From Sulfurovum sp. (lineage in GTDB: Bacteria > Campylobacterota > Campylobacteria > Campylobacterales > Sulfurovaceae), in the NCBI GenBank assembly GCA_024762315.1, contig JANTHR010000001.1, positions 1-64,000 on the forward strand: DNA of 64,000 nucleotides, written 5' to 3'. The notes below the pieces were generated by a model. That model ran no database searches and had not been told where the DNA came from. It worked only from the letters and a program-made list of their open reading frames with translations. Every line of letters starts with the position of its first letter. Position 1 is the first letter of the stretch. Shown here piece by piece: positions 45,480 through 55,552 of this stretch. The position numbers and the translations under genes were made by a program.

Positions 45480-46843
45480 GATCCTTCATATTCTCTTGTT
45501 TTGTAGTCATCGGGCTGCTGCAAGGTGCAACAACTGTAACGAAGATAAAGGATTCCAGAAAGAATCTTTCCAGTACTGTATTGAAGAAGAAACAGGCGAG
45601 CAGACAACTGGAGAAAATAGCAAAAGATATTCGGGCTGCAGAGAAGGATATTGCCTATCTTGAAAAAAAAATAGAAGAACTCGGTCGTGATCAGAATAAA
45701 ACAGAAGAAGAATACAAAGCATTAAAGCAGGAGCTGAAAAAGTCAAAAGAGGATTTTGAAAATACAAATAGGCAACTGAAGCGAAAACACAAAGCATTCA
45801 TCTCTTTACTCTCTGAGCAGTTCTCAGTGATCTTCGCTATGGAACAGGCGCATGAACCAACACGGAAATCCATTATTGCCCAGGAGGTCTATAAGGCCTA
45901 TAAGAAGCATAACGCAAAAGTCTTGGCCACGTTGAGATCAGAGATCATTACGCTTAAAAAGCGGAAAGAAGATAAGCTTTATTTGCACAATAAAACAAAA
46001 AATCGGATCAAAAGGATCATTAAAAAAAGAGAATCCTATGCACAGAAGAAATTAGCCAAAAAGAAACTGCTTGAAAAGCTTGCCAAAGATGAAGAGAAAT
46101 ATAATGCTATCCTTGAAAAGATCGTCGATAAGCAAAATTCGCTTCGTGCAACACTTGCAAAACTCAATATATTACATAAACAGGAAGTGGAAGAAGCCCG
46201 TAAACAGGCTGAAGCCAGAAAAAAGGCAATACGTCTTGAAAGAGAGCGTAAAAAACGTTTAAGAAAAGCCAAAGCACTGGCACGTGCAAAAGCAAGAAAA
46301 GCAAAAGAGGCATTGCGCAAGGCAAAAACAAAAGAAGCCAGAAAGAAAGCGCGTTTGGCTGCAAAAGAGGCAGAAAAAGAGCGAAAAAGAGTTTACAAGG
46401 AGAGTGAAAAAGTAAGAAATATCAACTCTTCTTATCATAAATCAAAGGTTTATGCTTACAGAGGCGGGAAAACCATTTCTCCAATCCCCGGGGCAAGGCT
46501 TATCAAAAAGTTCGGTACTTATGTCGACCCTATTTATAAGATCAAGATCTTTAATGAGTCCATCACGCTAAAGGCACCCTCATCCAATGCAAAAGTGAAG
46601 AATGTACTTAATGGAAAAGTGGTTTTTGCAGGGAATAGCAGCATGCTTGGAAAAGTGGTTGTTGTCGCACACAGCGGAAAAATACATACGGTCTATGCCG
46701 GACTTTCCAAGATCGCACCCACCATTCGTGTAGGAAGTAAGATACGCAAGGGGTATGTGGTTGGAAAAGTAGCAAGCAAGTTGATGTTCCAAGCAACGAA
46801 GAATTCCAAGCATATCAATCCTTTGAAGTTGATACAGATCTGA
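45476..46843 (+). CDS. EnvC-like murein-hydrolase activator with degenerate LytM domain
   Basis: A 455-residue exported protein. A signal peptide of about 18 residues is followed by a long Lys/Arg/Glu/Ala-rich coiled coil (about 25-320). The C-terminal M23/LytM-like domain (about 340-455) shows IPGARLIKKFGTY and VVVVAHSGKIHTVYAGL. The zinc ligands look lost: the first H-x3-D is absent and the final HxH reads YAGL. This is the state of EnvC, which activates amidases instead of cutting itself. Start GTG at 45476. With ftsEX before it and amidases downstream, the activator role is likely. Confidence 0.88.
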   Translation: MRSFIFSCFVVIGLLQGATTVTKIKDSRKNLSSTVLKKKQASRQLEKIAKDIRAAEKDIAYLEKKIEELGRDQNKTEEEYKALKQELKKSKEDFENTNRQLKRKHKAFISLLSEQFSVIFAMEQAHEPTRKSIIAQEVYKAYKKHNAKVLATLRSEIITLKKRKEDKLYLHNKTKNRIKRIIKKRESYAQKKLAKKKLLEKLAKDEEKYNAILEKIVDKQNSLRATLAKLNILHKQEVEEARKQAEARKKAIRLERERKKRLRKAKALARAKARKAKEALRKAKTKEARKKARLAAKEAEKERKRVYKESEKVRNINSSYHKSKVYAYRGGKTISPIPGARLIKKFGTYVDPIYKIKIFNESITLKAPSSNAKVKNVLNGKVVFAGNSSMLGKVVVVAHSGKIHTVYAGLSKIAPTIRVGSKIRKGYVVGKVASKLMFQATKNSKHINPLKLIQI

Positions 46844-46871
46844 CTTAAACCCCTCCTAAACCTCTTTTGGA

Positions 46872-46877
46872 TATAAT
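46872..46877 (+). promoter_or_regulatory. -10 box upstream of pyrH
   Basis: TATAAT at 46872-46877, followed by CGCGAAAAT, 27 nt before the pyrH GTG. The same 14 bases TATAATCGCGAAAA occur before leuD. Confidence 0.6.
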
Positions 46878-46888
46878 CGCGAAAATAA

Positions 46889-47611
<723 letters not shown>

Positions 47612-47635
47612 TAAAGTTAGATTTAAAGGAAAAAA

Positions 47636-47842
47636 ATGAGAACAGAAAAATTAACTGCAAAAGCACTGGAAAAAGTAAATTTTGACAAATACCTTTTGGC
47701 AAATGCTGTAGGGAAAAGGGCTGAAAAAATAGCCAATGGTGCCCAGCCGTTACTTGATACCGATACAACCGGGATGAAATATTCGGATATAGCGCTTCAA
47801 GAAATCGCTGAAGGTAAAATCATTGTAAGTATAGAAGGCTAA
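47636..47842 (+). CDS. rpoZ: RNA polymerase subunit omega
   Basis: A 68-residue omega protein: LTAKALEKVNFDKYLLANAV, then AEKIANGAQPL and the segment IALQEIAEGKI. Omega helps assemble RNA polymerase and forms part of the ppGpp site. It is placed immediately before spoT, the ppGpp gene, as in many bacteria. AAAGGA precedes the ATG. Confidence 0.93.
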   Translation: MRTEKLTAKALEKVNFDKYLLANAVGKRAEKIANGAQPLLDTDTTGMKYSDIALQEIAEGKIIVSIEG

Positions 47843-47848
47843 GAACCT

Positions 47849-50002
47849 TTGAATGCTTTTTTATCAAAAGCCAAAGAGATACGTACAGTAGAAGAAGCTG
47901 TAGCCTTTCTATGGGAACAAGTTCCTTCTCCTCTCCCTGAAACAAAGAAATCCCTTGAACTTGCTTTGATCGCACATGACGGTCAAAAACGTAAAAGCGG
48001 CGAACCCTATATCGTGCACCCGATCCTGGTTGCGGCCATCACGGCAGCTTTCTCCAATGATGAAACTATGATACAAGCAGCACTGCTTCATGATGTGGTA
48101 GAAGATACCAGTTTTGATATTGAAGACCTGGAACGTGAGTTTGGTAATGATGTCGCGCATTTGGTCGAAGGACTCACGAAGATTGTTGAGATACGCGACG
48201 AAGAGCTGGCCCCGTCAGGTTCTGATGAGAGACTTATCAATTCTGCACTTAGCTTTCGAAAGATGCTGGTGGCCTCTATTAAGGATGTTCGTGTATTGGT
48301 GATTAAACTTTGTGACAGACTGCATAATATGCTTACTTTGGATGCTTTGAGTCCTGCCAAACAAAAACGTATTGCTGAAGAGACACTGGTGGTATATGCT
48401 CCCATTGCTCATAGGCTTGGTATTTCACGTTTAAAAAACCAGCTTGAAGATCTGAGCTTTTACTATATCTATCCGGAAGATTATAAGAAGATAGATGATT
48501 ATATGCAATCAAATGCACAGAATATGCAGTTCAAACTTAATGCATTCATCCAAAAAGTAAAAAAATCCATGATGCAAAATGGTTTTGATGAAGATGAATT
48601 TGATATTTTCGGGAGGGTGAAGCATTACTACTCTATCTATATAAAAATGCATCGAAAAGGGATAAGCATAGAAGAGGTGTTGGATCTTCTAGCCATACGT
48701 ATCATAGTGAATGAGCCCATTGAGTGCTATAAGGTGTTGGGACTTATGCACTTAGGGTTTACCCCTTTGATCTCACGTTTTAAAGATTATATTGCAGTAC
48801 CCAAAGAGAATGGATATAAAACTATTCATACAACACTTTTTGATGAAGAAGGTATTGTCGAAGCACAGATACGAACAGAGCAAATGCATAGACTTGCAGA
48901 ATATGGAGTGGCGGCACACTGGAAATATAAAGATGGCGGGGATGGCGTGAACCTGGAATGGCTAGAGAGTCTGCATTATCAAAATGAGTCTGTTGAAGAA
49001 TTTTATGAACTTGCGAAGAGTGATCTTTTCTCTGAAGATATTACGGTATTTTCTCCTAAAGGGGACTACTATACGCTTCCAAAAGGCTCAACAGCACTGG
49101 ATTTTGCCTATGCTATCCACTCAGAAGTAGGGAGAAATGCTATAGATGCAATGGTCAATAAACATAATGTTTCTCTTTTGACCGTACTGAAAAATGGTGA
49201 TATTGTCAGGATCATAAAAGATGATAAAGTGCACCTGCACTGTTCCTGGCTGGATACAGTCAAGACCTCCAAAGCCAAAGAAGGTATAAGAAGTGACTGT
49301 CGTGCACGCATTAAAGAGTCAGATACTTTGAGTGCTTACAATATATTGGCAACACTCTTTTCTCAAAATAGTATGGCAATCAAAGAATTGATAAAAGTAT
49401 TGGGGCTGGAAGAGAGTATTTATAAACTTCCAAGCCAGTTGGATTATTATAAAGACGTGATACATAAAGTAGCAGAGTATACAGGAGCGAAAGAAGTGCG
49501 TTTCTGGGAGCTGCTCAAGCGGGGGTATAAAAAGCCAAAGATCAAAGAAATAGAACATTTTAAGTTCTTTACGAACAGGCCTTTGGATGGTGTAGAGTTC
49601 GATTATTGCTGTCATCCTAAGGTTGGTGATCAGATCGTTGCATTTTATAAGGACAGTAAGGTTATTATACATCATAAATTATGCAAAAAGGCCTATGAGA
49701 AGATTGTGGCCGGGGAGCCAATGCTCTTTGTAAGTTGGAGTATGACAAAACTTTCACGATATCGTTTAACGATCAGTTTACAGAACAAAAAAGGTATATT
49801 GGCAGACTTGTTGGCAAAGCTTTCTGAGCTGGATCTGAATGTTATCAGTATAGAGCTTGGTATTCAAAGTTCCGAAAGTGCGGAATATTGTCAGATAGAA
49901 GTTGAAAGCAATGAGCCCAAAAAGAGTTTGCTTGCAGAAAAGATCTCACAAAAATTCAAACTGGCAGAGATGATCAGTCTGGATGATGCATATAACAAAT
50001 AG
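47849..50002 (+). CDS. spoT: Bifunctional (p)ppGpp synthetase/hydrolase
   Basis: A 717-residue Rel/Spo protein. The HD hydrolase domain (about residues 35-190) has HPILVAAI and HDVVEDT. The synthetase domain (about 230-345) has VKHYYSIYIKMHRKG and KDYIAVPKENGYKTIHTTLF. A TGS domain (about 390-450; ITVFSPKGDYYTLPKG) and an ACT domain (last 75 residues) close it. Both activities look intact, as expected for the only long Rel in Campylobacterota. The start is TTG at 47849, seven bases after rpoZ; no good ATG alternative. Confidence 0.97.
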   Translation: MNAFLSKAKEIRTVEEAVAFLWEQVPSPLPETKKSLELALIAHDGQKRKSGEPYIVHPILVAAITAAFSNDETMIQAALLHDVVEDTSFDIEDLEREFGNDVAHLVEGLTKIVEIRDEELAPSGSDERLINSALSFRKMLVASIKDVRVLVIKLCDRLHNMLTLDALSPAKQKRIAEETLVVYAPIAHRLGISRLKNQLEDLSFYYIYPEDYKKIDDYMQSNAQNMQFKLNAFIQKVKKSMMQNGFDEDEFDIFGRVKHYYSIYIKMHRKGISIEEVLDLLAIRIIVNEPIECYKVLGLMHLGFTPLISRFKDYIAVPKENGYKTIHTTLFDEEGIVEAQIRTEQMHRLAEYGVAAHWKYKDGGDGVNLEWLESLHYQNESVEEFYELAKSDLFSEDITVFSPKGDYYTLPKGSTALDFAYAIHSEVGRNAIDAMVNKHNVSLLTVLKNGDIVRIIKDDKVHLHCSWLDTVKTSKAKEGIRSDCRARIKESDTLSAYNILATLFSQNSMAIKELIKVLGLEESIYKLPSQLDYYKDVIHKVAEYTGAKEVRFWELLKRGYKKPKIKEIEHFKFFTNRPLDGVEFDYCCHPKVGDQIVAFYKDSKVIIHHKLCKKAYEKIVAGEPMLFVSWSMTKLSRYRLTISLQNKKGILADLLAKLSELDLNVISIELGIQSSESAEYCQIEVESNEPKKSLLAEKISQKFKLAEMISLDDAYNK

Positions 50003-50020
50003 TAGGGGATAAGAAAAAAC

Positions 50021-51223
50021 ATGTCAATTCAAAAAGCGTTGGAAGAGATAAACAGAGGTACAGCCGAAGTTATAGATATGGAACGTATTGAAAAATTGGT
50101 TTCAAAATATTATGAAGATGGTACAACATATACCGTTAAAGCAGGGTTTGATCCCACCGGTGCAGACCTGCACCTCGGACATACCGTACTTCTTCAAAAG
50201 TTAAGGGCTTTTCAGAACCATGGTGGACGCATACAGCTTCTTATTGGTGACTTTACGGCAATGATCGGTGATCCTACCGGAAAGAGTGAAACAAGGAAAA
50301 TTCTTGATAGAAGTACGATCCTTGAGAATGCACAAACCTACCAGGATCAGGTTTTTAACATTCTCGATGAGAGTAAAACGGATGTGGTATTCAACTCGGC
50401 CTGGCTTGATGCATTGGGTGCTGCGGGTATGGTTTCTTTAACAACGACTTTTAATGTGGCACGTATGCTGGAGCGTGATGATTTTGAAAAACGCTATAAA
50501 AGTGGACAGAGTATTTCTATTTCTGAATTTATTTATCCTCTGCTTCAAGGATATGATTCTGTAGAACTTGAAAGCGATATCGAGATCGGTGGTACAGACC
50601 AGAAATTCAACTTGCTTATGGGAAGGTTTCTTCAACGTGCCTATGAAATAGGCAAAGAACAGGCAGTATTGATGATGCCTATCCTGGAGGGGCTTGACGG
50701 GGTTCAGAAAATGAGTAAATCTTTGAACAATTACATTGGAATCACGGAAGACCCAAAAGATATCTATGCGAAGACACTCTCCATCTCTGATGAGCTGATG
50801 TGGCGATATTATGAGCTCTTGAGTGAAAAATCACTTGAAGAGATCGCCAAGATGAAAGAAAATGTCCAAAATGGTATGCTTCATCCTAAAATCGCCAAAG
50901 AGAATCTGGCTCTTGAATTGGTTACAAGGTTCTATAATGAAGAGTTGGCTACACTAGCTAAAGCAGAATTCGATAATGTCTTTAAAGCGAACAAGCTTCC
51001 TTCTGATATGAATGAAGTAGAAGCAGAAGAGGGGATATGGATATGTAAAGCTCTTGTCGATGCAGGTATCGAGCCTTCTACATCCCAGGCAAGAAGAGAC
51101 ATTAAACAGGGTGCAGTAAAGATAGATCAGGCGAAGGTCACTGATGAAAAACTGAATCTTGATTCTGGTGAATATATCTTGCAAGTGGGAAAAAGAAAAT
51201 TTGCAAAAGTGAAGGTTGGATAA
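50021..51223 (+). CDS. tyrS: Tyrosine--tRNA ligase
   Basis: A 400-residue class I synthetase of the TyrRS-II type. The HIGH-like motif is HLGHT in GADLHLGHTV; the second signature is KMSKS in VQKMSKSLNN. An S4 RNA-binding domain ends the protein. Its start follows GGGGAT. The stop overlaps the following gene by 1 base. Confidence 0.98.
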   Translation: MSIQKALEEINRGTAEVIDMERIEKLVSKYYEDGTTYTVKAGFDPTGADLHLGHTVLLQKLRAFQNHGGRIQLLIGDFTAMIGDPTGKSETRKILDRSTILENAQTYQDQVFNILDESKTDVVFNSAWLDALGAAGMVSLTTTFNVARMLERDDFEKRYKSGQSISISEFIYPLLQGYDSVELESDIEIGGTDQKFNLLMGRFLQRAYEIGKEQAVLMMPILEGLDGVQKMSKSLNNYIGITEDPKDIYAKTLSISDELMWRYYELLSEKSLEEIAKMKENVQNGMLHPKIAKENLALELVTRFYNEELATLAKAEFDNVFKANKLPSDMNEVEAEEGIWICKALVDAGIEPSTSQARRDIKQGAVKIDQAKVTDEKLNLDSGEYILQVGKRKFAKVKVG

Positions 51224-52332
51224 TGAGGTTTAAATCTTTTAAGATCGGAAAATATATTATTGAAAAGCCTATTATCCAGGGTGGTATGGGTGTCGGTATT
51301 TCTTGGGATCAATTGGCAGGTTCTGTCTCCAAAGAGGGGGGACTGGGTGTGATCTCTGCTGTCGGTACCGGTGTATATAAAAAGAGAAAATATCTTCACG
51401 ACAATGAGATGGTAGGCAAAGAACACAGACCTCTTGAAGCGATCAATTTTTATTCTTATGAGGCGCTTGAGCATATTTTTGAAAATGCGAGAAAGATATG
51501 TGGAGACAAGCCGTTGGCAGCAAACGTACTGTATGCACAGAGTGAATATGACCGTGTGGTTCAAGATGCCTGTAAGGCAGGTGCAAATATAATCATTACC
51601 GGGGCAGGCCTGCCTTTGACCATGCCTGAAGCAGCCAAAGATTATCCTGATGTGGCATTGGTGCCTATTGTTTCAACGGCCAAAGCACTAAGAATTTTAT
51701 GTCGACGCTGGAAAAAAACACACAACAGGCTTCCGGATGCTGTGATCGTGGAAGGACCGCTAAGCGGCGGACATCAGGGTTTCAAGTATGAGGAATGTTT
51801 CCTCCCCGAGAATCAACTTGAAGCTATATTGCCTCCGGTTGTAGAAGAAGCAAAAAACTGGGGATCAATGCCTATTATTGCGGCAGGCGGTGTATGGAAT
51901 CATGATGACATTGTTAAAATGATGGAACTCGGTGCTGATGCAGTACAGATGGGAACACGCTTCATAGGTACGGCAGAGTGTGATGCAAGTCAAACCTTTA
52001 AAGAAGTGATTATAGGGGCAAAAGAAGAAGATATAAAACTTTTCAAGTCACCTGTAGGCTATCCGGCACGCGGTGTAAAGACAAAGCTTCATGAAAGCAT
52101 AGAAAAAGGTACGGCACCCAAAGTGGCCTGTATCTCCAATTGTGTGACTCCCTGTCACCGCGGAGAAGAAGCGAAAATAGTAGGATACTGTATTGCTGAC
52201 AGACTTACAGATGCGTATGACGGGCTTATTGATACCGGACTCTTTTTTACTGGGGCGAACGGCTACCGTCTAAAGGAGATCATTACCGTTAAAAAGCTTA
52301 TGCATAAGCTGATGGAAGGAGAAGATAAATAA
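51223..52332 (+). CDS. Nitronate monooxygenase/FabK-type flavoprotein
   Basis: A 369-residue FMN TIM-barrel protein. IIQGGMGVGISWDQLAG opens the barrel, and GADAVQMGTRFIGTAEC and PVGYPARGVKT mark the FMN-phosphate site. ISNCVTPCHRG near the C-terminus has a Cys pair. Such proteins are annotated as nitronate monooxygenase or enoyl-ACP reductase II; by eye the two cannot be separated. It overlaps tyrS by 1 base, an order I recall in C. jejuni. Confidence 0.85.
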   Translation: MRFKSFKIGKYIIEKPIIQGGMGVGISWDQLAGSVSKEGGLGVISAVGTGVYKKRKYLHDNEMVGKEHRPLEAINFYSYEALEHIFENARKICGDKPLAANVLYAQSEYDRVVQDACKAGANIIITGAGLPLTMPEAAKDYPDVALVPIVSTAKALRILCRRWKKTHNRLPDAVIVEGPLSGGHQGFKYEECFLPENQLEAILPPVVEEAKNWGSMPIIAAGGVWNHDDIVKMMELGADAVQMGTRFIGTAECDASQTFKEVIIGAKEEDIKLFKSPVGYPARGVKTKLHESIEKGTAPKVACISNCVTPCHRGEEAKIVGYCIADRLTDAYDGLIDTGLFFTGANGYRLKEIITVKKLMHKLMEGEDK

Positions 52333-52333
52333 A

Positions 52334-53542
52334 GTGAAGTTTCTCAAGATATTTCTTTTATTTATACTTGGATCAACATTTCTTTTTTCTTCAGTTACAC
52401 TTTTAAAAAAAGTGGAGTTACAAAAGGGCGAATTGCGATTAGAGTTCGACCGGTCGTACGATAAAAAACAGATCAGGCACTTTACGTTGAAAAACCCCTA
52501 TAGGGAAGTTTTTGATATTAAAAATACCCATTTGGCCAATTCGAAAGTCGGTAAAAATCTCAAAAGTTCCCATTGCAGATCACTCAGGGTCGCACAATAT
52601 AAAAAAAACGTGGTCAGAGTGGTGATCGAGACAGGAAGATCCTATGCTTGCACTCCGTATAAACCTCTGTTTGCTTATAGATCCTATCATATACCTTTAC
52701 CCAAATTCACTATTGATAACACAAAAAAATATAGTAAGAAACGATATAAAAAAACTAAAAAAGTAAAGAAAACAGAGAGAAAGAGTAAAAAAGAACAAGC
52801 GTATCTTGTTGATACAAACAAAGCAAAGTCATTCAAATATCGTAAAAATGAACTTATTGTGATAGATGCAGGACATGGAGGACATGATACCGGTGCCATA
52901 AGTGGCGGCAAAAGAGAAAAAGACCTTGTTCTGCAAATAGCAAAGAGACTTGAGAAGCAGCTTAAAAGACGGGGATACTCCGTCTATATGACACGCAAGA
53001 AGGACAGGTTCTTAAAGCTTCCGCAGCGTACACGCATTGCAGATCAAAAAGATGCAAAAGTGTTCATCTCTATTCATGCGAACTCTGTACCTAAACGAAG
53101 CAGAAATAGAGTACATGGTGTGGAGACCTTCTTTTTACAGACAACAAGAAATGCCAAATCACAGCGTATTGCGGCAAGAGAGAACAGGGCAGTGTTAAAA
53201 GGTGCAGGAAGCAAGTTGAGCAAACGGGTCATTATTGATTCCGTACTTAACGGTCCTAAGATCGTACAGTCCAACAAACTGGCGATAGATGTGCAAAGAC
53301 GGATCATGACAAACCTGCACAGTCGTTACAAGGGTGTTCGCGACGGTGGTGTAAGACATGCACCCTTTTGGGTACTCGTAGGTGCCAGCAGACCATCCAT
53401 ACTTGTAGAAGTAGGATATATCTCTCATCCTCTTGAACGTAAAAGACTGTTCACGCCGCAGTATCAGAAACTTATTGCCAAAGGTATTGCAGAGGGTATA
53501 GACAGTTATTTGATCAATAGAAGAAAAGAAATAGATTTTTAG
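52334..53542 (+). CDS. N-acetylmuramoyl-L-alanine amidase with AMIN-like domain (AmiC type)
   Basis: A 402-residue exported zinc amidase. A signal peptide (about 20 residues) is followed by an AMIN-like targeting domain (about 25-125; LRLEFDRSYDKKQIRHFTL) and a Lys/Arg-rich linker. Amidase_3 starts near 173: VIDAGHGGHDTGA, the zinc Glu in REKD, FISIHANS and catalytic Glu in SILVEVGYIS. The regulatory insert near SKRVIIDSVLNGP is what EnvC-type activators act on. GTG start at 52334. The next gene is a truncated paralogue. Confidence 0.94.
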   Translation: MKFLKIFLLFILGSTFLFSSVTLLKKVELQKGELRLEFDRSYDKKQIRHFTLKNPYREVFDIKNTHLANSKVGKNLKSSHCRSLRVAQYKKNVVRVVIETGRSYACTPYKPLFAYRSYHIPLPKFTIDNTKKYSKKRYKKTKKVKKTERKSKKEQAYLVDTNKAKSFKYRKNELIVIDAGHGGHDTGAISGGKREKDLVLQIAKRLEKQLKRRGYSVYMTRKKDRFLKLPQRTRIADQKDAKVFISIHANSVPKRSRNRVHGVETFFLQTTRNAKSQRIAARENRAVLKGAGSKLSKRVIIDSVLNGPKIVQSNKLAIDVQRRIMTNLHSRYKGVRDGGVRHAPFWVLVGASRPSILVEVGYISHPLERKRLFTPQYQKLIAKGIAEGIDSYLINRRKEIDF

Positions 53543-53549
53543 GGTACAC

Positions 53550-54320
53550 ATGATAAGAATAATATGGGCGACAATTGTAGTTTTTATGCTGGCAGGGTGC
53601 AGTGGACCTTCGGCAGACAGATCGGATGCACTTGTGGTGATCGATGCAGGACACGGCGGACATGATTGTGGTGCTTTATGCGGAGGAAAGCAGGAGAAAG
53701 ACCTTGTGCTTCAAATTACTAAAAAGCTTCAGAAAGAGTTTAAAAAACAAGGCTATAAAGTCTATCTTACAAGAGGGAATGACAGATTCCTGAAGTTAGG
53801 ACAGCGTACAAGGATTGCAGATAGAAAAAATGCTGATCTTTTCATCTCCATTCATGCCAATGCTATAGCTCAAAAGAGCCGTTTTGAAGCTGTAGAGGGT
53901 GTAGAGACCTACTTTTTACAAAAGACAAGAGATGCCAGATCGCAACGTATTGCTGCCAAAGAGAATGCTGCAGTTCTGCAAGGCACCGATGCTTTAAGCA
54001 AGAATGTCATTATTGATTCTGTCCTCAATGGGCCCAAGATCATTGAGTCAAACAAACTTGCCATTGATGTACAGAGACATATTATGAAGAGTCTCAAGCA
54101 GGGATATGGGGATGTCAAAAACGGTGGAGCAAAACCGGCACCTTTTTATGTGCTTGTAGGTGCGAGCAGGCCTTCTATTCTTGTAGAAGTAGGGTATATT
54201 ACCAACACGAAAGAACGTGAGCGACTGTTTACATCAAACTATCAAAAGAAAATTGCACAAGGTATTGTTAAAGGTGCAGACCATTATTTGGATAATCGTA
54301 AAAGGGAAATGGGATTTTGA
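53550..54320 (+). CDS. Lipoprotein N-acetylmuramoyl-L-alanine amidase, paralogue without AMIN domain
   Basis: A 256-residue amidase, closely similar to the catalytic half of its upstream neighbour: VIDAGHGGHDCGA, QEKDLVLQI, RFLKLGQRTRIAD, FISIHANA, IIDSVLNGPKI and PSILVEVGYIT. Instead of a signal peptide and AMIN domain it begins with a lipobox, LAGC at about residues 14-17, and a short linker. So it should sit on a membrane. All zinc and catalytic residues are kept. AGGG precedes its ATG, 7 bases after the first amidase. A tandem duplication followed by change of the N-terminus is the simplest explanation. Confidence 0.92.
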   Translation: MIRIIWATIVVFMLAGCSGPSADRSDALVVIDAGHGGHDCGALCGGKQEKDLVLQITKKLQKEFKKQGYKVYLTRGNDRFLKLGQRTRIADRKNADLFISIHANAIAQKSRFEAVEGVETYFLQKTRDARSQRIAAKENAAVLQGTDALSKNVIIDSVLNGPKIIESNKLAIDVQRHIMKSLKQGYGDVKNGGAKPAPFYVLVGASRPSILVEVGYITNTKERERLFTSNYQKKIAQGIVKGADHYLDNRKREMGF

Positions 54321-54332
54321 TTTATTGGAACA

Positions 54333-54407
54333 CTGCTAGAGCGAAGCTCTGGCAGTTACGCTGACGCTGAGTTTCCTTCAGCAGGAAGCTCAAGTGACTA
54401 GTCACTT
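54333..54407. terminator. Array of three hairpins between convergent amidase and ppa genes
   Basis: First: CTGCTAGAGC/GCTCTGGCAG around GAA (54333-54355, one wobble). Second: GAGTTTCCT/AGGAAGCTC around TCAGC (54370-54392, one mismatch). Third: AAGTGACTAGTCACTT (54392-54407), a perfect 16-base palindrome. They fill the 89-base gap between convergent genes and could end transcription from both sides. No T-runs. Confidence 0.5.
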
Positions 54408-54409
54408 AA

Positions 54410-54928
54410 TTATTTGTAGTTTTTGATCGCTTTTTCCAGTATCTCTGTTGCAGCTTTTTTATCTTTGAATCCAGATACTTTTACCCATTTGTTCGGCTCA
54501 AGCATTTTGTAGGTTTCAAAAAAGTTCTTGATGCGGTTAAGTGTGGCTTCTGGAATATCGGAAAGGTCCTGGATATTTGCATAAGTCGGGTCTATCTTCT
54601 CGGTTGGTACTGCAAGAAGTTTTTCATCTCCGCCTGATTCATCTTCAGTCATGAGAACACCAACAAGTCTACATTTGATGTATGAACCTGCTTGAAGGGT
54701 ATAGTCACAAAGCACAAGAATGTCTGCCGGGTCACCATCGTCAGAAAGTGTATTGGCTACAAAACCGTAGTTAGCTGGATAATGGACAGCTGAGTAGAGT
54801 ACTCTGTCTACTGCAATACCACCCGCCTCTTTGTCGAACTCATATTTAATGTTTGAATTCAATGGTACTTCTATGATCGCTTTTACTGCATCCGGGCAAT
54901 CGCCGTGTCCGATTTTACTAATATCCAT
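54410..54928 (-). CDS. ppa: Inorganic pyrophosphatase
   Basis: A 172-residue family I pyrophosphatase hydrolysing PPi to phosphate. IIEVPLNSNIKYEFDKE is the substrate start; YPANYGFVANTLSDDGDPADILVL contains the metal-binding Asp cluster (read in parts), and EDESGGDEKLLAVP follows. Length is typical. Monocistronic on the minus strand, ending at the hairpin array. Confidence 0.98.
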   Translation of the reverse strand: MDISKIGHGDCPDAVKAIIEVPLNSNIKYEFDKEAGGIAVDRVLYSAVHYPANYGFVANTLSDDGDPADILVLCDYTLQAGSYIKCRLVGVLMTEDESGGDEKLLAVPTEKIDPTYANIQDLSDIPEATLNRIKNFFETYKMLEPNKWVKVSGFKDKKAATEILEKAIKNYK

Positions 54929-55036
54929 AAGGTTACTCCATTTGGTTAAATTTAGAGAAGTTTAACATAAGTATCATAAAGAGTTTATCAAAACATGATA
55001 CTATAGTTAGATTATTTTTTGATAAAGGGAATGTGT

Positions 55037-55552
55037 ATGAAAAAAGTACTTTCAATCGTTGCTTTGCTCTTAAGCAGCCATCTTTTAGCTGTAGAGTTGG
55101 GTAAGGTTCCAAGCACTGTGATCTTGGATGGGAAAAATGGCTCAAAGTTAGATGGCAGTGCCTGGAAGTCAAGTATGTTAAAAGGCAAAGTTTATATACT
55201 CTTTTATGTAGACCCTGACAAAAGAGACGTGAACAATGCACTTGCCGATGCACTCAAAGCAAAGAATTTTGATAGAAAAAAATACACCCCGGTCGCCGTT
55301 ATCAACCTTGCTGCAAGTTGGCTGCCCAATGCTATTTTAGAGGCAAAACTCAAAGAGAAACAAAAAAAATTCCCAGATACATTGTATGTCAAAGACAAAA
55401 AGAAGGTATTGGTCAAAGAGTGGAATTTGGCAGATGATAATTCAGATATTCTTATTTTTGATAAAAAAGGCAAGGTTATCTATCAAAAATTTGGAAAAGT
55501 TTCTGATACTGAGATACCTCAAGTGATCGCACTGATCCAAAAGCATTTATAA
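55037..55552 (+). CDS. YtfJ-like periplasmic thioredoxin-fold protein
   Basis: A 171-residue exported protein. The signal peptide MKKVLSIVALLLSSHLLA covers 18 residues. VILDGKNGSKLDG and GKVYILFYVDPDKRDVNNAL place it in the YtfJ family, a thioredoxin-like fold, but there is no CxxC pair (no cysteine at all in the mature chain). Its function is not known. The frame extends to a TTG at 55019, but AAAGGGA is correctly placed for ATG 55037. Its end overlaps the DTW gene by 6 bases (convergent). Confidence 0.82.
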   Translation: MKKVLSIVALLLSSHLLAVELGKVPSTVILDGKNGSKLDGSAWKSSMLKGKVYILFYVDPDKRDVNNALADALKAKNFDRKKYTPVAVINLAASWLPNAILEAKLKEKQKKFPDTLYVKDKKKVLVKEWNLADDNSDILIFDKKGKVIYQKFGKVSDTEIPQVIALIQKHL

